The position numbers were made by a program, and so were the translations under genes. Source: Bacteroidota bacterium (GTDB lineage Bacteria; Bacteroidota; Bacteroidia; UBA4408). Taken from it: DNA of 64,000 nt. Below, in pieces: positions 8,707-18,102 of this stretch; position 1 is the stretch's first letter, and every line of letters starts with the position of its first letter. The notes below the pieces were generated by a model, which saw only the letters and a program-made list of their open reading frames with translations, searched no databases and was not told the DNA's origin. The DNA is taken from positions 248,001 to 312,000 of the forward strand of contig JADKCP010000002.1 of the NCBI GenBank assembly GCA_016718805.1. The letters run 5' to 3'.

Positions 8707-9582
8707 TTATTTTTTAATGAACATTCCTTTTAAAGTATCACCTGCACGAAGCATGGTAAGCATAGTATTCAAGAGCTTTTTGGCAAGTTTATAAAACAAT
8801 TTTGTCTCCGTTTTATTGCGCAATTCCTCATCTTTACTAACACCGGTTGGCTTACTTGTAGTTGCTTGTCCTATACTTTTTTGAAAGCGGCTAAGCGAAA
8901 TGCCGGTTGTTTGAAATGAATCAATGCTGAAATTTGCGGAACGAAATAAATAAGAAAGTGTTTTTTGAGTGTAATAACTCAGATGTTCGGGATACTCTAT
9001 TACATTCCATTTATTTTTGAGAGTGAAACGTGAAACCGAATTAAAGTTGGGAGTTGTAACATAAACAGCACCTCCCGTTCGCAGTATTTTTGAAAACTGT
9101 TGTAGTTCTTCTCTCGGATTATTAATATGTTCAATCACCTCAAACGAGGTTATCACATCAAAAAAATCAGGTGCATAATTGTTTGCATCTAACTTTCCTT
9201 GGTGCATGTGTATTCCTTTATCCTTGCATATTTTTAATGCATGGTCGGTATATTCAGTGCCATACACATTCCAGTTTCTCTGTTTAGCTGTTTCTAAAAA
9301 AAATCCATCACCACAACCTACATCAATTAAATTGTTGCTTTTTCTGAATTTTTCTAAACTATCTAAAAGTTCATTGTAGCGCTTTATAGTAATCGCCGAA
9401 ATGGTATTGGTTCGCGGATAGGTTTCGTAATGGGCAATAAGTTCACCTTCGCTTGGGATTTTTTTTGCAAAAACAAAGGAACAGTTCGAACATTTACATA
9501 GATATGCAGCTTCATACCCGTTTAATTCAGGAATTTTATTGGAACCACAAACTGTACAAGCAGTAAATTCAGATAGGGACAT
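8707..9582 (-). CDS. class I SAM-dependent methyltransferase with N-terminal zinc-finger-like segment
   Basis: A 291-residue methyltransferase. The N terminus has two Cys pairs (CTVCG and CKCSNC) spaced like a small zinc ribbon. The Rossmann-fold motif I, LIDVGCGDGFFLE, follows at about 98-110, with an acidic end of strand beta-2 (YGTEYTDHAL) and the post-I segment FDVITSFEVIEHINNP. This two-part layout is frequent in methyltransferases near glycan or lipid modification loci, but no such genes surround it. The substrate is unknown. It is divergent from comB, with a 124-base gap. Confidence 0.85.
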   Translation of the reverse strand: MSLSEFTACTVCGSNKIPELNGYEAAYLCKCSNCSFVFAKKIPSEGELIAHYETYPRTNTISAITIKRYNELLDSLEKFRKSNNLIDVGCGDGFFLETAKQRNWNVYGTEYTDHALKICKDKGIHMHQGKLDANNYAPDFFDVITSFEVIEHINNPREELQQFSKILRTGGAVYVTTPNFNSVSRFTLKNKWNVIEYPEHLSYYTQKTLSYLFRSANFSIDSFQTTGISLSRFQKSIGQATTSKPTGVSKDEELRNKTETKLFYKLAKKLLNTMLTMLRAGDTLKGMFIKK

Positions 9583-9706
9583 AATTTAGGTGTCTTCAAC
9601 TAGACCAGCAGGTACAAAAAAACAAATTAATCCCCACATGCCAAACAACTATTTATTTCCAATTGATTTTCTTTTATTTGTAATTCAAATTAGAGAGTAA
9701 TAGTTG

Positions 9707-10435
9707 ATGGCGTATAACGTTCAAGTTTGTTTTTCACCGGCCTCTTTTCCACTGTTTAGGGACGATGAGGCAATCGTAGTAGTTATTGATGTACTTAGAG
9801 CAACTTCGGCCATTTGCACTGCCTTTGAGCACGGAGTAAAAAAAATAATTCCGGTTTCCACTTTAGAAGAAGCTTTTGAATACAAAAAACAAGGCTTCTT
9901 AGTTGCAGCTGAACGTGATGGTTCTATTGTTGAAGGTTTTAATTTAGGTAACTCTCCTTTTAGTTACATGGATGAAGCCATCAAAGACAAAACAATTGTA
10001 CTTACCACAACCAATGGAACTAAAGCAATTAATGCAGCCAAAAATGCGCATAAAGTAGCCATCGGATCATTTTTAAATTTAAACACTTTAGCTGAGTGGC
10101 TTTGTGAACAAGAACGTAATGTTATTTTGTTATGTGCCGGCTGGAAAGATAAATTTAACATGGAAGATAGTTTATTTGCTGGAGCTTTAGCAGAACAATT
10201 ATTAATTACCAAAAAGTTCACATCTGATTGCGATTCAGCGCGTGCATCGGTGCATTTGTGGAATTTTGCATCGGAAGATTTATATCCTTTTTTGCGAAAT
10301 TCTTCGCACCGCAATCGATTAGGGCGTCTCAATCTCGATAAGGATATTCGTTACTGCCTTACGCCCAATCAAACCTTTTGCATTCCTGTTTTAGAAGAAG
10401 GAGTTCTTATTAAGTTAGAAAAAGATTTAGCCTAA
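9707..10435 (+). CDS. comB: 2-phosphosulfolactate phosphatase
   Basis: A 242-residue member of the ComB family, which removes phosphate from 2-phospho-3-sulfolactate. Landmarks are VIDVLRATSA near the N terminus, TTTNGTKAIN in the centre and LLCAGWKDKFNMED. The family was defined in coenzyme M biosynthesis, but many bacteria without coenzyme M carry it, so the physiological role here (sulfolactate or sulfonate metabolism) is uncertain. The frame starts with TTG ATG; the ATG at 9707 is preferred. No other coenzyme M or sulfonate genes are nearby. It is followed after 7 bases by the zinc phospholipase-like gene, suggesting cotranscription. Confidence 0.88.
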   Translation: MAYNVQVCFSPASFPLFRDDEAIVVVIDVLRATSAICTAFEHGVKKIIPVSTLEEAFEYKKQGFLVAAERDGSIVEGFNLGNSPFSYMDEAIKDKTIVLTTTNGTKAINAAKNAHKVAIGSFLNLNTLAEWLCEQERNVILLCAGWKDKFNMEDSLFAGALAEQLLITKKFTSDCDSARASVHLWNFASEDLYPFLRNSSHRNRLGRLNLDKDIRYCLTPNQTFCIPVLEEGVLIKLEKDLA

Positions 10436-10442
10436 TTAACTC

Positions 10443-11429
10443 ATGAAAACTAAAACCCATGTGCTAGTATTGTTGCTGTTGATAGGAGTTTTTTCTACGC
10501 ATCAACTTTATTCATGGGGATTTTTTGCGCACAAAAGAATTAATCGAATGGCAGTGTTTACGCTTCCACCCGAAATGATTACATTTTACAAAAAGCACAT
10601 CGAATACATCACCGATCATGCAACCGACCCTGACAGCCGACGAAATGTGGTTGCTGAAGAAGCTGCCCGGCATTATATCGATTGCGATCATTATGGTGCT
10701 CATCCTTTTGATAGTATTCCCACATTTTGGAAAGCAGCTGTTAGTAAATACAGTGAAGATACGCTCAAAGCCTATGGCATCGTTCCTTGGCACATTGAAG
10801 TAATGATGTATCGCTTAACTGATGCGTTTAAACAAGGTAATATCGATCGTATTTTAAAACTATCGTCCGAAATAGGACATTATATCGGCGACTCGCATGT
10901 ACCCTTGCATACTACCGAAAATTACAATGGACAATTAACCGGACAACGCGGAATACATGGCTTTTGGGAAAGTCGAATACCCGAACTAAAAGCCGAGAGT
11001 TACGACTATTTTGTGGGACGTGCCGAGTATATTGATAACCCATTAAAAAAGGCCTGGGAAACAGTAAAAGTAAGCTTCTCGGAAAAAGACTCGGTATTGC
11101 TGCTAGAAGCCGATTTGAGTAAAAAAATACTCGGCGATAAAAAATACAGCTTCGAAAGTCGTGGTTCAACTACCATTAAAGTTTACTCCGAAGAATATAC
11201 AACAGCTTACGATAATTTACTTAATGGAATGGTTGAACGACGCATGATGGCTAGCATTATTACTGTTGGAAGCATGTGGTATACTGCCTGGGTAAATGCC
11301 GGACAACCCAATCTCGACCGTCTTGAAACAAAAGAAGTTTCTGATTCACTGCGAAAAGCAAATGAAGCTGAAGAATATTTATGGAAACATGGTAAACCGC
11401 TTGAATCAGTAAAAGGACATACTGATTAA
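10443..11429 (+). CDS. secreted zinc-dependent phospholipase C / S1-P1 nuclease-fold protein
   Basis: The 328-residue protein has a clear signal peptide (about 1-24, VLVLLLLIGVF). Cleavage after Ser24 would expose Trp25 (WGFFAHKRINRMAV). A mature N-terminal Trp is exactly what this fold uses to bind a zinc ion, so the site is probably functional. Further metal-binding candidates are His and Asp residues in ARHYIDCDHYG, EIGHYIGDSHVPLHTTENY and GIHGFWE. The fold is shared by phospholipase C and S1/P1 nucleases, so the substrate (phospholipid or nucleic acid) is open. It likely acts in the periplasm or outside; no T9SS domain is visible. It is preceded closely by comB and followed after 23 bases by a T9SS cargo gene. 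Confidence 0.82.
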   Translation: MKTKTHVLVLLLLIGVFSTHQLYSWGFFAHKRINRMAVFTLPPEMITFYKKHIEYITDHATDPDSRRNVVAEEAARHYIDCDHYGAHPFDSIPTFWKAAVSKYSEDTLKAYGIVPWHIEVMMYRLTDAFKQGNIDRILKLSSEIGHYIGDSHVPLHTTENYNGQLTGQRGIHGFWESRIPELKAESYDYFVGRAEYIDNPLKKAWETVKVSFSEKDSVLLLEADLSKKILGDKKYSFESRGSTTIKVYSEEYTTAYDNLLNGMVERRMMASIITVGSMWYTAWVNAGQPNLDRLETKEVSDSLRKANEAEEYLWKHGKPLESVKGHTD

Positions 11430-11452
11430 TTAACATTAAAATTACTGCACTC

Positions 11453-13078
11453 ATGAAACTAAAAAGATCCTTATTAGTTGCGCTAGTGATGATTGCTAAC
11501 GCTGTATTTTCACAACAATTTTGCACCCATACCGGTATAGATATCGCCAATGAATATCCCCGCGATTTAATTCAAACCTTTGATGGAGGTTATGCGCTAA
11601 CAGGTAAATCTGATTCAAATTTTACTAGCCGTGCATTTATTCAAAAATATACTGCTCAAGGTGTATTGAGTTGGACAAAAGTTGTTCGCAGCAACTTTTC
11701 CTGTGACTCCTATTCGATTGTACAAACAGCCGATAGCGGACTATTACTGAGTGGTTATGTAAACAATGGATCTGCCGGAGGTAATTATGAAATATTATTA
11801 GTTAAATTCTCCGCTGCTGGTAATTTACTTTTTAGTAAACGAATTGGAAACACAGGTTCTTCAAGCGATGAATCAAGTTATGCATCAGCTTTATGTCCCG
11901 ATGGAAATCTCGTAATTGCTTGTCAAACGAATAAAAACACCAATTCAGCAATTGATATTCTTGTGATAAAAATCTCCGCCAGCGGAAACATCATTTGGGC
12001 AAAAGACTATATCGATGCATATTTTGCCGAAGTTCCAACCGCTATTAAATGCGATCAGGCCGGTAATATCTTGGTAAGTGGCTATTTGATTCCTGCAATT
12101 ACAAGTAATCCGATGTTTTACAACATGTTTTTAATTAAACTCAATCCTATTGGTAAGGTAATATGGGCACAAACCTTCGGAGGCAGTCAATTTGACCAAG
12201 CGAACTCTTTAGCTATACTTAATAATTATGAAGGTTATGCTATTTGTGGTAGGACTTTATCTTACGGTTCGCCCATTGGCCAAGAGCCTGCCTACATTTG
12301 TGTGATGGATACAGCTGGCATTGTAAAGTGGTCTAGAACATTTGGGTTAACTACCTTTAATTTGATTGAATTTAACGACCTTGCAATTACTGCCAACAAT
12401 GAATTGATTGCATGTGGATTAATTCAAAATTTGAACGGTATTGATCTTTCGCTAGTAGTGAAATATTCAGCAAATGGAACTAAACTTTGGGATGTTACTT
12501 ACAATGACTTCCAACCTTATTTATCTCGATTTACCAATATTGTTCATTTAGGAAATGTACCTGCTGAATTTGTTGTTTGTGGTAAAACCAATCAATTTAA
12601 TTTTTCCGACAACGTTTCCTTTTCTTCCATGGACATGTATGGGTACAATTGCTGCTTCTTGGATACTATTACCGGTTTTGTTGAAGATAGTGGCTTTGTT
12701 TCAACTCCTTGGAATTTAACTGATAGTTCTACTACCACTATAGCCAACAATGGTTCTATCGGCCAGATTCACGGCGCAGGCATTACTTATAGCTATTGTA
12801 TTAGTACCGGCATTAATCAACATGCAAATTATACAGAATTTAGTATTTCTCCCAATCCGGCTAATAATCAAATTACTGTAAAATTTTCAAGAGAAATATC
12901 GTCAACATCCACACTAACAATACAGACTACACTTGGCAAATTAGTTTTATCCAAAACTTTATCTGCCGGGCAACTTGAGCAAAACATCGAATTGATTGAA
13001 TTAGCAAAAGGCCTGTACTTTATTCAAGTTGAAGAAAGTAATGGTATAAAACATTTTCAAAAGCTATTGAAGCTTTAA
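11453..13078 (+). CDS. T9SS type A sorting domain protein with beta-propeller-like repeats
   Basis: The 541 residues begin with a signal peptide (about 1-20, ANAVFSQ). The body consists of about six repeats of 50-60 residues with the pattern DGGYALTG, FIQKYTAQGVLSWTK, then a new strand; similar units are VKFSAAGNLLFSKRIG and IKLNPIGKVIWAQTFGG. They resemble delta-60/SBBP-type propeller repeats of secreted Bacteroidota proteins. The C terminus is a T9SS type A domain (FSISPNPANNQITVKF, then LAKGLYFIQVE and a final KLLKL). It is a surface or released protein of unknown ligand. The accC gene follows after 10 bases, an odd pairing that may be just genome compaction. Confidence 0.82.
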   Translation: MKLKRSLLVALVMIANAVFSQQFCTHTGIDIANEYPRDLIQTFDGGYALTGKSDSNFTSRAFIQKYTAQGVLSWTKVVRSNFSCDSYSIVQTADSGLLLSGYVNNGSAGGNYEILLVKFSAAGNLLFSKRIGNTGSSSDESSYASALCPDGNLVIACQTNKNTNSAIDILVIKISASGNIIWAKDYIDAYFAEVPTAIKCDQAGNILVSGYLIPAITSNPMFYNMFLIKLNPIGKVIWAQTFGGSQFDQANSLAILNNYEGYAICGRTLSYGSPIGQEPAYICVMDTAGIVKWSRTFGLTTFNLIEFNDLAITANNELIACGLIQNLNGIDLSLVVKYSANGTKLWDVTYNDFQPYLSRFTNIVHLGNVPAEFVVCGKTNQFNFSDNVSFSSMDMYGYNCCFLDTITGFVEDSGFVSTPWNLTDSSTTTIANNGSIGQIHGAGITYSYCISTGINQHANYTEFSISPNPANNQITVKFSREISSTSTLTIQTTLGKLVLSKTLSAGQLEQNIELIELAKGLYFIQVEESNGIKHFQKLLKL

Positions 13079-13088
13079 GAACTACACT

Positions 13089-14582
13089 ATGAAAAAAATA
13101 TTAATCGCCAATAGAGGTGAAATTGCAGTAAGGGTAATGCGCACTTGCAAGGAAATGGGTATAAAAACGGTAGCTGTATATTCTGAAGCAGATCGAACCA
13201 GTCCACATGTGAAATATGCCGACGAAGCCGTTTGTATTGGTCCACCGCCATCGAATCAATCGTATTTGCTGGGTGATAAGCTTATAGAAGTTTGCAAACA
13301 ATTAGGAGTGGATGGCATACATCCGGGTTATGGTTTTCTTTCGGAAAATGCTGAATTTGCTCAAAAAGTGAGTGATGCAAAATTGATTTTTATTGGCCCA
13401 TCTCCGGAAGCGATGAATATTATGGGCGATAAATTATCGGCTAAAGCAGCGGCTAAGAAATACAATATTCCAATGGTACCCGGAACGGATGGAGCAATTG
13501 ACGATGTTGAAAAGGCGAAAATTACAGCGGCCGAAGTTGGATTTCCAATCTTAATAAAAGCTTCTGCAGGTGGTGGAGGAAAAGGAATGCGCATTGTTGA
13601 AAGAGCCGAAGATTTTGAAGAACAAATGAAATTGGCAGTAAGTGAAGCAAAATCGGCGTTTGGTAACGGTGCAGTTTTTATTGAACGCTATGTTGCCGGT
13701 CCTCGACATATTGAAATACAAGTACTGGGCGATACGCATGGTAACATTGTGCATTTGTTTGAACGCGAATGCAGCATACAACGACGTCATCAAAAAGTTA
13801 TAGAGGAAGCACCTTCAAGTGTACTCACTCCTGCTTTACGCGAGGCGATGGGCAAATGCGCAGTAGATGTAGCCCGTGCCTGTAATTATGTTGGTGCTGG
13901 TACAGTTGAATTTTTATTGGATGAAACAAGTAATTTTTATTTCCTTGAAATGAATACCCGCTTGCAGGTTGAGCATCCTGTAACCGAAATGATTACAGGT
14001 GTTGATTTGGTTAAGGAACAGATTGAAATAGCACGAGGAAAAAAAATTAGCTTTACTCAAAAGGATTTAAAAATATTAGGTCATTCGCTAGAAGTGCGAG
14101 TTTATGCCGAAGACCCGGCGAATCAGTTTTTACCGGATATAGGTACACTTCAAACTTATCGCAGGCCTCAAGGCAATGGAGTGCGTGTTGACGATGGATT
14201 TGAAGAAGGAATGACTATTCCAATTTACTATGATCCTATGATATCGAAGTTGATTTCGTATGGTAAAAATCGTGAAGAAGCAATTGCAAAAATGCTGAGA
14301 GCTATTGATGAATACGAAATTGTAGGTGTTCAAACAACTTTAAAATTTTGCAGTTTTGTTTTAAAACACGAAGCTTTTGTTTCAGGCAATTTTGATACGC
14401 ATTTTGTAAAGAAATATTTTACTGCAGATAAATTAAAATCAGAAGATGCGAATGAATTGGAAATTGCTGCTTTAATTTCTGCCTATTATTACAACACTTC
14501 TAAGAAACAAGCTATATCTGTAACATCAGAAGATGCAAAAAATCAAAGCAATTGGCGAAGGAATCGTTTGTCGCAGGATTAA
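13089..14582 (+). CDS. accC: acetyl-CoA carboxylase, biotin carboxylase subunit
   Basis: Biotin carboxylase uses ATP and bicarbonate to carboxylate the biotin on its carrier protein, the first half-reaction of acyl-CoA carboxylases. The N-terminal signature KKILIANRGEIAVRVMRTCKE is complete. The ATP-grasp glycine loop (SAGGGGKGMR), ERECSIQRRHQKVIEEAPS and the active-site stretch EMNTRLQVEHPVTE all follow in order. The 497 residues are slightly longer than the roughly 450 of AccC, with an unstructured tail of the last 40 residues. No biotin carrier (accB) or carboxyltransferase gene is adjacent, so its partner, acetyl-, propionyl- or methylcrotonyl-CoA carboxylase, cannot be settled from context. 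Confidence 0.93.
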   Translation: MKKILIANRGEIAVRVMRTCKEMGIKTVAVYSEADRTSPHVKYADEAVCIGPPPSNQSYLLGDKLIEVCKQLGVDGIHPGYGFLSENAEFAQKVSDAKLIFIGPSPEAMNIMGDKLSAKAAAKKYNIPMVPGTDGAIDDVEKAKITAAEVGFPILIKASAGGGGKGMRIVERAEDFEEQMKLAVSEAKSAFGNGAVFIERYVAGPRHIEIQVLGDTHGNIVHLFERECSIQRRHQKVIEEAPSSVLTPALREAMGKCAVDVARACNYVGAGTVEFLLDETSNFYFLEMNTRLQVEHPVTEMITGVDLVKEQIEIARGKKISFTQKDLKILGHSLEVRVYAEDPANQFLPDIGTLQTYRRPQGNGVRVDDGFEEGMTIPIYYDPMISKLISYGKNREEAIAKMLRAIDEYEIVGVQTTLKFCSFVLKHEAFVSGNFDTHFVKKYFTADKLKSEDANELEIAALISAYYYNTSKKQAISVTSEDAKNQSNWRRNRLSQD

Positions 14583-14646
14583 TCACTGTTAAATTTGATA
14601 ATCTAAGTTTCTCAGAAAAAATTCATTTCAGCACCTTTTTTTGACA

Positions 14647-14985
14647 ATGAAAAATAAAGACCGAGTAAATGTAGTGTACTCAACCAATCCTAATTTTAAG
14701 TACGAATCGCTTGATGCCTCTGAGCCTGCCACACTTGCTCCTGCACAACAAAACTTAAAAATATTTCTCGATAAAAAACAACGTGCAGGTAAATCGGTAA
14801 CCTTAATTACCGGTTTTATTGGTAAAAGTGATGATTTAACAGATTTGGGTAAAAAACTCAAATCGAAATGCGGCGTGGGCGGAACTGTAAAAGATGGTGA
14901 AATATTGTTGCAAGGCGATTTTAGAGATAAAATTTTTGAACTCTTAACGAAGGAAGGATATAAAGTAAAAAAGGCTGGAGGATAA
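14647..14985 (+). CDS. translation initiation factor eIF1/SUI1-like protein
   Basis: A 112-residue protein of the bacterial SUI1/YciH family. The conserved core is visible as KSVTLITGFIGKSDDLTDLGKKLKSKCGVGG followed by GEILLQGDF and a C-terminal helix, matching eIF1's RNA-binding alpha-beta fold. Bacterial members are non-essential; a role in start-codon fidelity or stress translation has been proposed for YciH. The frame can be read from a TTG six bases earlier, but the ATG at 14647 is the natural start. The stop is one base from the end of the convergent bshA gene. Confidence 0.88.
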   Translation: MKNKDRVNVVYSTNPNFKYESLDASEPATLAPAQQNLKIFLDKKQRAGKSVTLITGFIGKSDDLTDLGKKLKSKCGVGGTVKDGEILLQGDFRDKIFELLTKEGYKVKKAGG

Positions 14986-14986
14986 T

Positions 14987-16111
14987 TTATTTCTTGAGTA
15001 CTTTATTATATAGGGCTTCGTATTGTGGCAATATTTTTTCAATATCAAATTTCTTGGCTTGTTCAAAAGCCTGCAATTTAAATTTCTTCAATGTATCTTC
15101 ATTTTCTAACAAAGAAATTGTTTTAGCTACCATTTGATCTACATCTGCAACATTGCATAAATATCCTGAATACCCATCTATATTTACTTCGGGCAAACCA
15201 CCGGTATTTGTTGAAATTACTGGAACTTTGCTAGCCATGGCTTCCAATGCTGCAAGTCCAAAACTTTCTGTTTCAGAAGGTAAAATAAACACATCAGCAA
15301 TCGACAATATTTGAATTGGATCGGTTACTTTTCCAAGCATCCGTATATCGTTGCAAGTATCAAGTTCCCTGCATAATTTTTCGATGTTGGTGCGTTCAGG
15401 ACCATCTCCTATCATAATTAACTTTGAAGGAATTACTTTACGTACCTTATCAAAAACATGCAACACATCTTCAACACGCTTTACCTTTCTGAAGTTTGAA
15501 ATGTGCATCAAAATTTTTTCCTTATTGCTAGCAAATACGCTTCTGCTGCAATCAGCTTCATGCTTTTGGTAATCAGAAATTTTTACAAAATTCGGAATAA
15601 CTTGAATCTCGCGGGTTACAGCAAAATGTTTGTAGGTATCTTCCTTTAAACTTTCACTCACCGAAGTAACAGCATCGCTTTGATTAATTGCAAAAGTAAT
15701 TACAGGTTCAAAGGATGCATCCTTTCCTACCAGTGTTATATCGGTACCATGCAAGGTGGTTATAAATGGAATATTAATTCCCTGCGATGCCAATATTTGC
15801 TTCGCCATGTATGCCGCTGAGGCATGCGGGATGGCATAATGTACGTGTAATAAATCAAGTTTCTCGTATTTAACAACATCAACCAGCTTACTTGATAATA
15901 CTAATTCGTAAGGCTGAAAATCAAACAATGGATAATCCGAAACAGCCACTTCGTGATAAAAAATATTCTCGGATATAAAATCCAAACGTACCGGTTGACT
16001 GTAAGATATAAAGTGAATTTGATGGCCTTTTAAAGCTAGTTCAATTCCTAGTTCGGTTGCCACTACACCACTACCGCCAAATGTGGGATAGCAAACAATT
16101 CCAATTTTCAT
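14987..16111 (-). CDS. bshA: N-acetyl-alpha-D-glucosaminyl L-malate synthase
   Basis: A 374-residue GT4 glycosyltransferase matching BshA, which joins UDP-GlcNAc and L-malate in the first step of bacillithiol synthesis. Typical features are the N-terminal MKIGIVCYPTFGGSGVVATELG, HVHYAIPHASAAYMA, the HGTDITLVG segment, and the GT4 donor-site region PSETESFGLAALEAMASKVPVI. The start was placed at the inner ATG (16111) because MKIGIVCYP is the conserved N terminus; the frame extends 12 codons upstream. No other bsh genes are near. The presence of the enzyme predicts bacillithiol as a low-molecular-weight thiol. Confidence 0.92.
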   Translation of the reverse strand: MKIGIVCYPTFGGSGVVATELGIELALKGHQIHFISYSQPVRLDFISENIFYHEVAVSDYPLFDFQPYELVLSSKLVDVVKYEKLDLLHVHYAIPHASAAYMAKQILASQGINIPFITTLHGTDITLVGKDASFEPVITFAINQSDAVTSVSESLKEDTYKHFAVTREIQVIPNFVKISDYQKHEADCSRSVFASNKEKILMHISNFRKVKRVEDVLHVFDKVRKVIPSKLIMIGDGPERTNIEKLCRELDTCNDIRMLGKVTDPIQILSIADVFILPSETESFGLAALEAMASKVPVISTNTGGLPEVNIDGYSGYLCNVADVDQMVAKTISLLENEDTLKKFKLQAFEQAKKFDIEKILPQYEALYNKVLKK

Positions 16112-16209
16112 AATTAATAAGTAGTATAAACTACTTTTAGCTAGCAATTTATGAGGATAAATTCCAGCTTAAAGTAGTGTGAAAAGGTGTTAACCTTTAT
16201 CGATCGTTA

Positions 16210-17082
16210 TTATTGCAGACTAATCTTTTTGATGGTTAGAGCAGTATTCGTCTTTATTTGAACAAAATAGTTCCCTTTTGTAAACTTAGAAATATCAATT
16301 CCATTTTCAGGAATCTCTTTCCACTCGAGTAATTTATTTCCGAGTATATCAAACAAAATTACGTTTTCAACCTTACTTAAATTTTTTGAATGAAAGTTTA
16401 CAACTGCAGTGGTAGGATTCGGATATACTTCAATTGCATCATTGTCGGTATTAAGAACATCAATTCCTGTTGCCACACCCGTAAATCCAAGGTTATCAAC
16501 CCATAAATAATCTTGGTCGGCAGGAGCATTTCCGCTCGAACGTAATTCGATGATACAGGAATCAGGTGTGTCGTTATTGAAGTACACAAAATTTACGGTA
16601 AAATTCGCCCAACTCATTGCCATTCCTGTTAGAGTTTTTGCAGCAATTGCAACTGTATCATGTTTGTTTAGTGCAACATTCCATTTGGTAAGAATGGCTT
16701 TTACAGAACCCTGACTAGTACCAAAAATCATGTGTTGCCATTTTCCTGTAAAGCTGGCAGGCTGTGCACTGTAGGCGAAACCTGATTTTGCTTTTTTATT
16801 AATTGAATCCAGCTCACCACAAACTGCAATTCCACCTACTACTGTTGAACCAATTGTTTTTGAAGTAATTTTCATAAAAAAAATTCCCGGACTACCTGGA
16901 CTAGCTTTGGTAACTGTAAATACATTATCGGTAGCAGTAGTATTATTTAAAGTTCCCCATTGAGTCGGAATTTCGTAGGCACCTTTATTGGTCCAGTTTT
17001 CAAAACCGGAGTTTGGTATTTGTGCAGATACTGATAGCACACAAAAAGAAAATGCAATTAGTAAAAAATATATTTTTTTCAT
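16210..17082 (-). CDS. T9SS type A sorting domain protein with N-terminal beta-sandwich domain
   Basis: The 290-residue protein has a signal peptide (about 1-20, ending VSAQ) and a beta-rich domain starting IPNSGFENWTNKGAYEIPTQW. That opening is typical of PCMD-like or carbohydrate-binding sandwich domains in Bacteroidota. The domain ends with WVDNLGFTG at about residue 194. A T9SS type A domain follows (IEVYPNPTTAVVNF, LFDILGNKLLEW, FTKGNYFVQI, final KKISLQ). It is probably secreted to the surface; a glycan-binding role is inference from the domain type. It stands alone between bshA and the divergent TauE/SafE gene. Confidence 0.8.
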   Translation of the reverse strand: MKKIYFLLIAFSFCVLSVSAQIPNSGFENWTNKGAYEIPTQWGTLNNTTATDNVFTVTKASPGSPGIFFMKITSKTIGSTVVGGIAVCGELDSINKKAKSGFAYSAQPASFTGKWQHMIFGTSQGSVKAILTKWNVALNKHDTVAIAAKTLTGMAMSWANFTVNFVYFNNDTPDSCIIELRSSGNAPADQDYLWVDNLGFTGVATGIDVLNTDNDAIEVYPNPTTAVVNFHSKNLSKVENVILFDILGNKLLEWKEIPENGIDISKFTKGNYFVQIKTNTALTIKKISLQ

Positions 17083-17308
17083 TGGTATAAAATTGAGTAT
17101 TAGTAACTAAATTCTTCGCTAAGTTACAAAGTTTTCCTTGCATATAAAAGAGCGTGAATGTTTGAATTCTAAATTCAAGATTTAAAATTTCAGAAATTTT
17201 TAATTTCAAAAAAAATAATCTTTTACATTTTAAACAGAAACCTTACTTTAACTTTTGCAAGCTTAAAAAATACTTAACTTGCAAACAGTTACAAATGGAT
17301 AATTTACT

Positions 17309-18082
17309 ATGGAAATTATACTTATATCAGCGGTAGCGTTTATTACAGCAATACTTACTTTTTTTTCAGGATTTGGTTTGGGAACCATACTCACTCCTGT
17401 TTTTATGATTTATTTTCCGGTTGATTTATCGATTGCACTTACAGGAATTGTGCATTTTTTAAACAACCTTTTTAAATTGGTTTTGGTAGGTAAAGGAGCT
17501 AATAAAAATGTGCTAGTTCGATTTGGAATTCCTGCGATTATAGCATCCTTTGCAGGAGCCTGGATATTGGTGCATATTACTGAAGTGCAACCCTTATTTA
17601 GCTATGATATAGCTGGAAAACACATACACGTTTTTCCGGCAAAGTTCATTGTTTCGATGCTCCTATTGCTCTTTGCCCTGTTAGATTTATTCCCCATTTT
17701 GAGTAAACTTCAATTTGAAAATAAACACATGGCCTTTGGTGGATTATTAAGTGGTTTTTTTGGCGGTCTATCAGGAAATCAGGGTGCATTAAGAAGTGCG
17801 TTTTTAATACGAAGTGGACTATCAAAAGAAAGCTTTGTTGCCACTACAGTGGTTTTATCCTGCTTTGTAGATTTTACCAGATTATCGGTGTATGCTTCTC
17901 GAATCTCTGTTTCTGAAGTGAGTGCTAACTTAACTGTATTAGTTTGTGCAAGTTTGGCTGCTTTTAGTGGAGCATTTATTGGCAACCGACTATTAAAAAA
18001 AGTAACCATCCAATTTGTTCAAACCATGGTTGCAATTATGTTAATAGTACTTTCGTTGGCATTGGGTGCGGGATTGATTTAG
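17309..18082 (+). CDS. TauE/SafE family sulfite exporter-like permease
   Basis: A 257-residue membrane protein with about eight helices in the two-fold arrangement of the TauE/SafE family. Family-typical glycine-rich stretches are FFSGFGLGTILTPVF in helix 1 and GGLLSGFFGGLSGNQGALRSAFL in the second half. Members export sulfite, sulfoacetate or other organic anions, but the substrate is not set by sequence. The start ATG leads directly into the first helix. It is convergent with the HTH regulator gene, the stops being about 20 bases apart. Confidence 0.85.
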   Translation: MEIILISAVAFITAILTFFSGFGLGTILTPVFMIYFPVDLSIALTGIVHFLNNLFKLVLVGKGANKNVLVRFGIPAIIASFAGAWILVHITEVQPLFSYDIAGKHIHVFPAKFIVSMLLLLFALLDLFPILSKLQFENKHMAFGGLLSGFFGGLSGNQGALRSAFLIRSGLSKESFVATTVVLSCFVDFTRLSVYASRISVSEVSANLTVLVCASLAAFSGAFIGNRLLKKVTIQFVQTMVAIMLIVLSLALGAGLI

Positions 18083-18102
18083 TTTTAAATAGCAAAGTCA
18101 AT